This document shows, one piece after another, positions 1-5,506 of a DNA stretch of 9,030 bases. Numbering within the stretch: the stretch's first letter is position 1; every line of letters starts with the position of its first letter. Origin of the DNA: Chloroflexota bacterium. GTDB taxonomy: Bacteria > Chloroflexota > Dormibacteria > Dormibacterales > Dormibacteraceae. The position numbers were made by a program, and so were the translations under genes. The DNA lies in contig DMCH01000015.1 in the NCBI GenBank assembly GCA_003446775.1, forward strand, positions 1 to 9,030. Direction: 5' to 3'. Below the pieces are notes generated by a model. The model saw nothing but the letters and a program-made list of their open reading frames with translations. It had not been told where the DNA came from and did not search any database.

Positions 1-384
1 CAGTTCTACCGCGAGTTCATCATCGACCACTTCAAGAACCCGCGAAACTTCGGCCGCCTCGAAGACCCCGACATCACTCACGAAGAGGACAACCCGTTTT
101 GTGGCGACGTGATCGGCATGGACTTCCGCATCAAGGAGGGAGTCATCGACGATGTGAAGTTCCACGGGCGCGGTTGCACCATCTCACAGGCTTCGGCCTC
201 GCTATTGACGGAGCGCCTGAAGGGCATCTCGCTCGAAGAGGCCAGGAAGATCAGCAAGGCCGACGTGATCGGGGAGCTCGGGATCGAAATCTCCGCCGCG
301 CGAATCAAGTGCGCGCTGCTGCCGTTGAAAGTTCTGAAAGTCGGTGCGTATGGTTTGGCTGACGAAAACGAGGGCGAGGAATAA
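1..384 (+). CDS. sufU: SUF/ISC U-type Fe-S cluster scaffold protein, 5' partial
   Basis: The frame is open from base 1 to the TAA at 382-384, giving 127 visible residues; only a short N-terminus, probably under 10 residues, is missing. The protein belongs to the U-type family, which accepts persulfide sulfur from a cysteine desulfurase and holds a nascent Fe-S cluster or zinc in the cytosol. Visible family marks are the FKNPRN start, the NPFCGD motif (C34, D36 of the visible part), the GRGCTISQASAS motif (C59), and RIKCALL (C104). These are the usual three Cys plus Asp ligands. The residue before the last Cys is Lys, as in SufU, whereas IscU has His. However, the C59-C104 interval is about as short as in IscU and lacks the roughly 18-residue insert of Bacillus SufU. 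The rhodanese and SufT genes follow, and sufS/sufB/sufC/sufD may lie upstream, outside the window. The family assignment is firm; the SufU versus IscU label is less so. Confidence 0.9.
   Translation, partial: QFYREFIIDHFKNPRNFGRLEDPDITHEEDNPFCGDVIGMDFRIKEGVIDDVKFHGRGCTISQASASLLTERLKGISLEEARKISKADVIGELGIEISAARIKCALLPLKVLKVGAYGLADENEGEE
376..380 (+). promoter_or_regulatory. Shine-Dalgarno site of the rhodanese gene
   Basis: GAGGA lies 7 nt before the ATG at 388 and overlaps the last codons of the scaffold gene. It supports that start and shows that this organism uses normal SD-led translation inside operons. Confidence 0.7.
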
Positions 385-387
385 CCG

Positions 388-717
388 ATGAGCAACCAGG
401 TGACGCCGTTCCGCGATCTGAAGATCGACGACATCCGCAAGCTGATCGACGAGGGCTACGAGGTTGTCGACGTGCGCGAAGACTGGGAGTGGAACAAAGG
501 CCACCTACCCGGAGCGCGGCACGTCGTTCTCAACTCGATCCTCGCCAACCCGACCGCAAACAAGTTCCGCGACCGCACGATCTTTGTGTGCGCCGTCGGT
601 GAGCGGTCCGCTGTCGCCGCCGAGATGGCCGTGGCCCTTGGCGTCAACGACGTCGTGAGCTTCCGGGGCGGGACCAAGGCCTGGAAGGACGCCGGCCTCC
701 CGCTGGAGACTCCATGA
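388..717 (+). CDS. single-domain rhodanese-like sulfurtransferase
   Basis: This 109-aa protein is one rhodanese domain. The characteristic elements appear in order: VVDVRE (27-31), GHLPGARHV (38-46), the active-site loop CAVGERS with C68 as the persulfide-carrying Cys and R73 closing the loop, and the C-terminal FRGGTKAWKDAGLP (92-105). Rhodaneses of this type move sulfane sulfur between donors and acceptors in the cytosol. There is no signal peptide or membrane segment. The gene lies 3 bp after the scaffold gene and overlaps the SufT gene by 4 bp (ATGA). This argues for a role in sulfur delivery to Fe-S assembly, but the acceptor cannot be read from the sequence. The ATG at 388 has a good Shine-Dalgarno site, and the length is normal for the family. 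Confidence 0.93.
   Translation: MSNQVTPFRDLKIDDIRKLIDEGYEVVDVREDWEWNKGHLPGARHVVLNSILANPTANKFRDRTIFVCAVGERSAVAAEMAVALGVNDVVSFRGGTKAWKDAGLPLETP
705..708 (+). promoter_or_regulatory. Shine-Dalgarno site of the SufT gene
   Basis: GGAG lies 5 nt before the ATG at 714, inside the end of the rhodanese gene. It supports the overlapping ATGA start. Confidence 0.6.
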
Positions 718-1061
718 GCGAACTGGCTTTCGCCCCCAGCTACCAGGTCGCTCCGGACTCGACGGTCAAGCCGGAGGACGTGATCGAGGTGCTGCGCCAG
801 TGCTTCGACCCTGAGATCCCGGTCAACATCATCGACCTCGGCCTCGTATACGACATTGCGATCAAGCCGGAGCGGGTCGACGTCAAGATGACGCTCACCG
901 CGCTCGGCTGCCCGATGGCCGCCGAGGTGATGTCGGACGTGCGGGACCACTTGCTGACCCTGCCCGGCGTCAACGACGCCGGCGTCGACATCGTCTACGA
1001 GCCCGTCTGGACCCCAGAGCGCATGTCCGAGGAAGCGCGCTGGGAGCTAGGAATGGTCTAA
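714..1061 (+). CDS. sufT: SufT / MIP18 (DUF59) family Fe-S assembly protein
   Basis: This 115-aa cytosolic protein belongs to the MIP18/DUF59 family. Members assist the maturation of Fe-S proteins late in SUF-dependent assembly. The sequence shows the typical DPEIPVNIIDLGLVYDI block (32-48), the TALGCP motif with the conserved Cys at 66, and the C-terminal EPVWTPERMSEEARWELGM block (96-114). A roughly 15-residue variable N-terminus precedes the domain. The start overlaps the rhodanese stop (ATGA at 714-717), so the two are probably translationally coupled. It is the last gene of the SUF cluster here: hairpins and a terminator follow, and the next gene is on the other strand. PaaD, a DUF59 relative from phenylacetate degradation, is the main alternative, but the Fe-S neighbours make SufT more likely. 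Confidence 0.9.
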   Translation: MSELAFAPSYQVAPDSTVKPEDVIEVLRQCFDPEIPVNIIDLGLVYDIAIKPERVDVKMTLTALGCPMAAEVMSDVRDHLLTLPGVNDAGVDIVYEPVWTPERMSEEARWELGMV

Positions 1062-1084
1062 ACCGACTTCACGCGCGGCAAGTA

Positions 1085-1103
1085 GGCCGGATTCATTCCG
1101 GCC
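1085..1103 (+). other. hairpin 24 nt after the SUF operon
   Basis: A perfect 7-bp inverted repeat, GGCCGGA / TCCGGCC, with a 5-nt loop (TTCAT). It is not followed by a T-run, so it is not a standard intrinsic terminator. It could protect the 3' end of the SUF mRNA or assist a factor-dependent stop. Confidence 0.45.
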
Positions 1104-1180
1104 GTCCCCTGGCACGCCATTTATCTCCATGCAATGGCCAGGAGAAGCATTCAATAAATCCAACAGCGGGAAAGAGAGCA

Positions 1181-1197
1181 GCGCGGCGAAGCCGCGC
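1181..1197. other. GC-rich hairpin next to the terminator
   Basis: GCGCGGC and GCCGCGC pair perfectly over 7 bp around a GAA loop. Read on the minus strand it has a TTC loop and is followed by a pyrimidine-rich tail (TGCTCTCTTTCCC). It could therefore act as the minus-strand half of a bidirectional terminator between the SUF operon and the small minus-strand ORF. Confidence 0.45.
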
Positions 1198-1201
1198 GAT
1201 G

Positions 1202-1233
1202 AGAGGGAACCGGCAGGTTCCCTCTTATTTTTA
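1202..1233 (+). terminator. rho-independent terminator
   Basis: A perfect 10-bp stem, AGAGGGAACC / GGTTCCCTCT, with a 4-nt loop GGCA, runs straight into TATTTTTA on the plus strand. It lies about 140 nt after the SufT stop, so it ends either the SUF transcript with a long 3' tail or a separate short RNA. It also abuts the stop of the minus-strand small ORF (1231-1233), so the two transcription units converge here. Confidence 0.8.
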
Positions 1234-1431
1234 CCCTGGGTCGACGCGTCGCAGGCCGGTCCCGACCCGGGCCCGCACCGAGATGCGATTGAGCGCCTGG
1301 TTCCGGTTCCAGGCTTGCTCGCACCGCTCGCACGAGCAGCCTGGCCCGTCCGGTTCTGCCGGCGAGCTAAGAGACCCGCCGAGCATCTGGAATAGCGTTG
1401 CTAGGATCGTTGCAGGACGTAGAGAAGACAT
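1231..1431 (-). CDS. small Cys-rich hypothetical protein (66 aa)
   Basis: The gene is unrecognised. The reading frame starts at an ATG (1431-1429) with a strong Shine-Dalgarno site, GGAGG, 5 nt upstream, and ends with TAA next to a hairpin. The product is 66 residues: a mildly hydrophobic N-terminus (about 8-22), a Pro/Gly linker, then CSCERC at 32-37 followed by a basic tail rich in Arg and Asn. Three close cysteines suggest a metal or redox site, but one ligand is missing for a classical four-Cys zinc knuckle. Third positions are GC-rich in the second half, as in real genes here, and less so at the start. The ATG lies inside the stem of an 8-bp hairpin. Plus-strand frames over the same bases have no ribosome site. 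It may be a real small gene or a chance frame. Confidence 0.5.
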   Translation of the reverse strand: MSSLRPATILATLFQMLGGSLSSPAEPDGPGCSCERCEQAWNRNQALNRISVRARVGTGLRRVDPG

Positions 1432-1455
1432 AGTTACCTCCGCGTTTCTATGTCT
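1426..1455 (-). promoter_or_regulatory. hairpin enclosing the start region of the small ORF
   Basis: AGACATAG (1426-1433) and CTATGTCT (1448-1455) are perfect 8-bp inverted repeats around a 14-nt loop. In the minus-strand RNA the loop contains the GGAGG ribosome site and the 3' arm of the stem contains the ATG. Folding would hide the start codon, so it could regulate translation. It could equally be a protein-binding operator. Confidence 0.5.
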
Positions 1456-1501
1456 AAGCCTAACGCACCTAGGGGTGATTTCCTGCTAACGCCAACCATT
1501 T

Positions 1502-1524
1502 GTTGCCTGGCGGAACGGGGCAAC
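1502..1524 (-). terminator. weak hairpin after the membrane protein gene
   Basis: GTTGCC and GGCAAC pair over 6 bp around an 11-nt loop, starting 1 nt after the minus-strand stop codon. No T-run follows on the minus strand (AAATGG), so it is at best a weak or factor-assisted terminator. Confidence 0.35.
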
Positions 1525-1525
1525 C

Positions 1526-2119
1526 CTACTGGAAGTGAACCTGCCCGCCCGTGCACTCCCAGCTGAAGCCTCGAGTGACAATCCCAGCCCAGTTTCCACC
1601 TGAACTCCCGTCAGTTGGGCATTCGATCACACGGGCGGTCACCTCGAATCCGGTCACGAGGAGGGCGACGACCACCGCGGCGGCCGCCAATGCTGAGACG
1701 ATCGATTTCCATCCCGGCGTCAGGGTCAGTGTCCTCACGGCGACTCCAGTGGCGACGGCGCCGGCGATGAACAGGGGCGCTCCGATTGAGAAGGCACCGA
1801 ATACGCCCAGGACGAGCAGGCCGGCTGCCGCGCCGGCGCGCAGCGCAGGGCGAAACCGGATGACGGCTGGAGACGTAAGCATCGAGACGCCCAGGAGAAC
1901 CGCCATCAGCTGGATGAACGACGCCACGAATGGAACTGTCAGCACGTCTGCCGGACGATCTGAACCCTGATTCACGATCACAAAGATGTAGAGGGCTTCA
2001 TCGGCCTCGGCCACGACGATCGCGATGATCAGCAACAGCCGCGAGATGCGGCCCTCGCGCACGACGCTGGGTACGGCCACCGGCTCAACACTAATCTCGG
2101 AAATGAGGGCTCCGTACAC
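1526..2119 (-). CDS. hypothetical five-helix membrane protein
   Basis: The family is not recognised. The 197-aa product has a short hydrophilic N-terminus with arginines (R21, R24, R27), then hydrophobic stretches at about 28-48, 59-82, 97-113, 114-130 and 139-159. The basic residues between helices (R88, R90, R94, K138) fit five crossings with the N-terminus inside and the last 35 residues outside. That tail is Gly-rich and carries two cysteines, C167 and C189, which could form a disulfide; it ends in GFSWECTGGQVHFQ. No enzyme motif is seen. The GTG start is chosen because GAGGG lies 4 nt upstream and no other start precedes the first helix. It is divergent from the citrate synthase gene, with only 9 bp between the two start codons. 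A single-gene unit is likely. Confidence 0.75.
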   Translation of the reverse strand: MYGALISEISVEPVAVPSVVREGRISRLLLIIAIVVAEADEALYIFVIVNQGSDRPADVLTVPFVASFIQLMAVLLGVSMLTSPAVIRFRPALRAGAAAGLLVLGVFGAFSIGAPLFIAGAVATGVAVRTLTLTPGWKSIVSALAAAAVVVALLVTGFEVTARVIECPTDGSSGGNWAGIVTRGFSWECTGGQVHFQ

Positions 2120-2120
2120 T
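2115..2120 (+). promoter_or_regulatory. probable -10 box, leaderless citrate synthase transcript
   Basis: TACACT fits the bacterial -10 pattern TAnnnT and ends 8 nt before the GTG at 2129. Transcription would then begin at or next to the start codon, which agrees with the absence of a Shine-Dalgarno site. No convincing -35 box is seen. The same hexamer stands 7 nt before the dihydrolipoyl dehydrogenase ATG. The box covers the start codon of the divergent membrane gene. Confidence 0.55.
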
Positions 2121-2128
2121 TAACCCTC

Positions 2129-3247
2129 GTGCCTGAGTTCAGCCCTGGGCTGGAGGGGGTCGTCGCGGCCGAGACCGCCGTCAGCGAAGTTGACGGCGCC
2201 AACGGCAGGTTGATCTACAGCGGTGGCTACCTGATCGAGGAGCTCGCGCCCATCGCGAGCTACGAGGAAACCGCATACCTGCTCTGGCACGGAGAGCTTC
2301 CAGGCAAAGTCGAGCTCGACGCATTGCGCCACCAGATGGCGGCCGCTCGCCGGCTGAAAGACAGCGCGCAAGGCGTGCTTTCGTCGATCGACCCCCAGGT
2401 CGATCCAATGGACACCCTGCGGACCGTCGTCTCCGCCCAGGGCGCGAGCAATGCCCTCACCAAACCGACTCTGGACGAAGCGATCGCTCTCACCGCGGTG
2501 CTCCCGACGATCGTGGCGGCTTCGCACAGGCGAGCCAGGGGCATGGAGCCGATCGAGCCACGGTCGGAGCTCGGCCACGCGGCCAACCTGCTCTGGATGA
2601 TGGAAGGCAAGGAAGCTTCCCCCGACCGCGTCCAGTGGCTCGACACATACCTGGTGCTGCTGGCAGATCACGGGCTCAACGCATCGACGTTCACTGCTCG
2701 CGTCATTGCATCGACCGGCAGCGACCTCACGTCGTGCGTGGTCGGCGCCATCGGCGCGTTGAAGGGCCCGGCTCATGGCGGAGCCGCATTTGCCGCCGCC
2801 ACGATGCTCGAGAAGGTCGGCACTGCCGACAACGCCGAGGCGTGGCTGCAGGACGCCCATGCTCGGCACGCACGGTTCGCCGGCTTCGGCCACCGGGTTT
2901 ACCGAACCTACGATCCTCGCGCCAAGATCCTCAAGGAGATGGCCAAGACCGCCGCGCCCGAGCCCTACAAGACGGCGGAGAAAACCGAGGAGGTCGCGTT
3001 GAGGATCCTCCACGAGGCCCACCCCGAGCGGCCGAACGCGACCAACGTGGATTTCTGGGCGGCGGTTGTGCTCATAGGCGTGGGCATCCCGAAGGAACTA
3101 TTCACGTGCATATTCGCGGCCTCGCGCGTCGCCGGCTGGACGGCGCACGTGCTCGAGTCCCTTGCCGACCTGCGCATCATCCGCCCCGCGTCCATATGGA
3201 AAGGTCCGCAGCCCGGCACCAAGCCCCTGCCGCTTGCGAGTCGATGA
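2129..3247 (+). CDS. gltA: citrate synthase, first of a tandem pair
   Basis: A 372-aa type-I (short bacterial) citrate synthase, which condenses acetyl-CoA with oxaloacetate at entry to the TCA cycle in the cytosol. The catalytic residues are all in place: ADHGLNASTF (H181), GFGHRVYRTYDPRAK (H255) and NVDFW (D308). The substrate-binding KGPAHGG (H216), SRVAGWTAH (R333) and the late IIRP arginine (R352) are also present. The N-terminal motif that is usually YRGY reads YSGGY (30-34), so one residue is added and the Arg is lost. The GTG start has no Shine-Dalgarno site but a -10-like TACACT 8 nt upstream, so the mRNA is probably leaderless. The stop overlaps the next paralogue by 4 bp. Substrate choice between acetyl-CoA and propionyl-CoA (methylcitrate synthase) cannot be told from sequence alone. 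Confidence 0.93.
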   Translation: MPEFSPGLEGVVAAETAVSEVDGANGRLIYSGGYLIEELAPIASYEETAYLLWHGELPGKVELDALRHQMAAARRLKDSAQGVLSSIDPQVDPMDTLRTVVSAQGASNALTKPTLDEAIALTAVLPTIVAASHRRARGMEPIEPRSELGHAANLLWMMEGKEASPDRVQWLDTYLVLLADHGLNASTFTARVIASTGSDLTSCVVGAIGALKGPAHGGAAFAAATMLEKVGTADNAEAWLQDAHARHARFAGFGHRVYRTYDPRAKILKEMAKTAAPEPYKTAEKTEEVALRILHEAHPERPNATNVDFWAAVVLIGVGIPKELFTCIFAASRVAGWTAHVLESLADLRIIRPASIWKGPQPGTKPLPLASR

Positions 3248-4359
3248 GCACATACGTCCCAGGTTTGGAAGGGGTGATCGCGGCCCAGACCGCGATCTCG
3301 CTGGTTGACGGCGCCAACGGCCGCCTCGTCTATCGCGGTTACGTCATCGCCGACCTCGCCGAGGACATGTCCTTCGAAGAGGTGGCGCACCTGCTCTGGT
3401 ATGGACGTCTTCCCACACGTGCGGAGCTCGACGCGCTGACGCTCGAGCTGGCCGGCTCGCGCGCGCTCACCCCGGCCGCGGCAGCGACACTCAAGGCGCT
3501 GCCGAAAGATTCCGACCCGATGGACGTGCTCCGCAGCGTGGTGTCGGTCCAAGGAGTGGAGCACCGGCTGTCGAAGCCGACCATACCGCTTGCGATCCAC
3601 GCGACCGCATCGTTCCCGACCATCCTCGCCGGCTTCCACCGCCGCCAGCAGGGCCTCGAACCCGTCAAGTCCAGGGCCGACCTTGCCCACGCCGCCAATT
3701 ACCTCTACATGCTGAACGGCAAGGAAGCGGCGCCGGAGCTGGTGCGCGCGCTCAACACCTACCTGGTGCTTCTCGCCGACCACGGCATGAACGCTTCTAC
3801 TTTCACCGCCCGCGTCATCGCCTCGACAGATTCCGACATCGCGTCGTGCCTCGTCGGCGCGATTGCGGCGCTCAAGGGACCCGCTCACGGAGGCGCGCCC
3901 TCGCAGGTCATGGACCAGCTGGAGCAGATCGGCACACCGGAAAACGCAGAGCACTGGATGCGCGAGGCGCGCAAGCGCAAGGTGAGGTTCATGGGCTTCG
4001 GTCATCGCGTGTACCGGACATACGACCCGCGCGCGAAGATCCTCAAGGCCATGTGCGAGCGAATCAACCCCACGTTTTACGCACTGGCTTCGAAGGTGGA
4101 GGAGACGGCGCTCGAAATCCTTCACGAGGAGCACCCGGAGCGGCCGCAGGCGACCAACGTGGAGTTCTATTCGGCCGGCGTGCTGCAAGCCATCGGCCTG
4201 CCCAAGGAATTCTTCCCTCCCACGTTTGCGGTGTCACGCGCCGCCGGCTGGACCGCACACGTGCTCGAGCAGGTCGCCAACAATCGCCTCATCCGCCCGC
4301 AGTCGGAGTACATCGGACCCGAACCCCGAAAACCGGTGCCGCTGGCCGAACGGGGCTAG
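3244..4359 (+). CDS. gltA: citrate synthase paralogue with Glu at the catalytic Asp
   Basis: A 371-aa paralogue that aligns with its upstream neighbour over its whole length, at well over half identical by eye. It has the catalytic histidines in ADHGMNASTF (H180) and GFGHRVYRTYDPRAK (H254), KGPAHGG (H215), SRAAGWTAH (R332) and LIRP (R351), plus an intact YRGY motif (30-33). The catalytic Asp of the family is replaced: the motif reads NVEFYS with E307 (codon GAG, 4162-4164), whereas the first copy has NVDFW. Glu keeps the carboxylate but adds one carbon, so activity or substrate choice may differ. The ATG overlaps the upstream stop (ATGA at 3244-3247), with only a weak GAG nearby, implying translational coupling. 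The frame stays open far upstream, but that part is the first gene read out of frame. A 2-methylcitrate synthase or a partner subunit of the first copy are alternatives. Confidence 0.9.
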   Translation: MSTYVPGLEGVIAAQTAISLVDGANGRLVYRGYVIADLAEDMSFEEVAHLLWYGRLPTRAELDALTLELAGSRALTPAAAATLKALPKDSDPMDVLRSVVSVQGVEHRLSKPTIPLAIHATASFPTILAGFHRRQQGLEPVKSRADLAHAANYLYMLNGKEAAPELVRALNTYLVLLADHGMNASTFTARVIASTDSDIASCLVGAIAALKGPAHGGAPSQVMDQLEQIGTPENAEHWMREARKRKVRFMGFGHRVYRTYDPRAKILKAMCERINPTFYALASKVEETALEILHEEHPERPQATNVEFYSAGVLQAIGLPKEFFPPTFAVSRAAGWTAHVLEQVANNRLIRPQSEYIGPEPRKPVPLAERG

Positions 4360-4365
4360 CTCTCT

Positions 4366-4371
4366 CATAAT
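4366..4371 (+). promoter_or_regulatory. possible -10 box before the GT87-like gene
   Basis: CATAAT differs from the TATAAT consensus at one position. It lies just after the citrate synthase stop codon and 7 nt before an in-frame ATC at 4379. The spacing matches the two TACACT boxes of this window. No -35 box is evident. Confidence 0.35.
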
Positions 4372-4378
4372 CGGGCGG

Positions 4379-5506
4379 ATCGACAGCAGGGTCCTCCGCA
4401 ACCTCGGCCTCGCCGCGCTCGCGTGGTTCCTGCTGATCGCCGGGGCCCTCACCGCCTGGTGGGTCTTCACCCCGATCCGTCACGATGCGCTCGACAACGA
4501 CCTGACGCTGGTGTACATCGGAGCCCGGATCGGCCTCGAGCAGGGCTGGAGCCACGTCTATTCGCTGAGCCTTCAGCACCAGCTGTTCTCACAGATGCGG
4601 CCTGGCACACCATTTGGTGACGGCGAGCGCTTCCTTTCGCCTCCGCCGGCGGCGTGGCTGTTAGTTCCGTTGACGCTGATCGGGCCGCAGGCGACGTTCT
4701 TCGTCTGGCTGTTCCTATCCGTCGCCGCCCTGGCCGGCGCGTGGTGGCTGGCCGCCCCGGGCACGGGTTGGTTGCGCGTCCTGTGGTTGCTCGGCGCAGT
4801 CGCCTGGTATCCGGTCCTCTACAGCCTCAGCCTGGGTCAGTCGGTGATCCTCGTGCTGCTCGGCGTGGTCGCGTGCTGGCGTCTCGCGGAGTCCGGCAAG
4901 CCCTACCTCGCGGGTGCCGTCCTCGGACTGTCGGTGCTGAAGCCGCAGGTCGCGATCGCGGTGCCGGTCGTCCTTCTCGTCGCAGGGCGCTGGCGAATCG
5001 CAGCCGGGTGGGCGGCCATCACGGGCGTGCTCGCGATCGCTTCGCTGCTGATGGTCGGCACCCAGGGGCTGAGCGATTACCGGAGCCTGCTCGCCGAGGC
5101 GCAAAACGTCGTCAACAATCGCTATTTCACCTGGGCCTACCTCGTCGGACCCGGACCGATCAGCTACGTCGTCCAGGTCATCTTCATCGCGCTAGGCGTT
5201 GCCGCCGCGTATGCCAATCGGCACGCCAGCATCGCCCGACTCATTGCCTTGGGGCTGCTGGTTTCGATGCTCTCCGCCACCTACTGGCACCTGCAGGATT
5301 TCGCGATCCTGGTCGGCGGGGCCTGGCTTTTCATCCGCGACCAGCCGCCGGCATGGCAGCGAGCGTGGCTGGTGGTGGTTGCGCTCGCGGGGGAGCTGGC
5401 GTGGCCGCTGACGCCGCTGCCCATCCTGCTCGCGGTGACCGTCTGGTTTGTCATGCTCGCCATCCCGCGCCGCACCGCTGATCCTGCCCGCTTGGCCGTC
5501 ACGTGA
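4379..5506 (+). CDS. GT87/DUF2029-like integral membrane glycosyltransferase, start uncertain
   Basis: A polytopic membrane protein of about 375 aa, resembling the GT87 (DUF2029) family of GT-C glycosyltransferases. These use polyprenyl-phosphate sugars to extend lipid-linked glycans on the outer face of the membrane. Counting from 4379, helix 1 is at about 10-31. It is followed by the acidic loop DNDLTLVYIGARIGL (D39, D41), the usual site of the GT-C catalytic Asp. Then come SPPPAAWLLVPL (87-98), GQSVILVLLG (153-162), LKPQVA (187-192), further helices and YWHLQDF (302-308). No ATG, GTG or TTG lies in frame between the upstream stop and helix 1. Usable starts are TTG 4226 (deep in the citrate synthase) or GTG 4511 (which loses helix 1 and the Asp). 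I place the start at 4379 (ATC) on promoter spacing only. The stop overlaps the next gene (GTGA). Confidence 0.75.
   Translation: MDSRVLRNLGLAALAWFLLIAGALTAWWVFTPIRHDALDNDLTLVYIGARIGLEQGWSHVYSLSLQHQLFSQMRPGTPFGDGERFLSPPPAAWLLVPLTLIGPQATFFVWLFLSVAALAGAWWLAAPGTGWLRVLWLLGAVAWYPVLYSLSLGQSVILVLLGVVACWRLAESGKPYLAGAVLGLSVLKPQVAIAVPVVLLVAGRWRIAAGWAAITGVLAIASLLMVGTQGLSDYRSLLAEAQNVVNNRYFTWAYLVGPGPISYVVQVIFIALGVAAAYANRHASIARLIALGLLVSMLSATYWHLQDFAILVGGAWLFIRDQPPAWQRAWLVVVALAGELAWPLTPLPILLAVTVWFVMLAIPRRTADPARLAVT

Larger units (their letters stand above)
1062..1230 (+). other. 170-base non-coding stretch after the SUF operon
   Basis: It holds the three hairpins listed separately. A further 6-bp inverted repeat, CCTGGC (1108-1113) with GCCAGG (1137-1142), competes with an alternative pairing of GCCAT (1116-1120) with ATGGC (1134-1138). 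Short reading frames here lack ribosome sites. The density of structure ending in a good terminator would fit a small RNA or structured 3' UTR, but no known RNA family is recognised. Confidence 0.35.

Noticed and set aside
1129..1489. Two plus-strand frames across the hairpin region
   Set aside because: They run through the terminator stem and lack ribosome sites. The minus-strand small ORF is better supported.
1460..1492. CTAACGC direct repeat (1460-1466, 1486-1492) as an operator
   Set aside because: Only seven bases match, with two copies and no clear promoter nearby. Too weak to call.
1551..1970. Plus-strand frame opposite the membrane protein
   Set aside because: It lacks a ribosome site and domain features. 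The minus strand gives a coherent five-helix topology obeying the positive-inside rule.
2635..3243. Upstream in-frame extension of the second citrate synthase
   Set aside because: These bases encode the C-terminal half of the first citrate synthase in another frame. Homology of the second copy starts at the ATG at 3244.
2965..4188. Long minus-strand open frame (407 codons) opposite the citrate synthases
   Set aside because: It is the antisense shadow of two well-supported citrate synthase genes with strongly GC-biased third positions. No ribosome site or recognisable domain.
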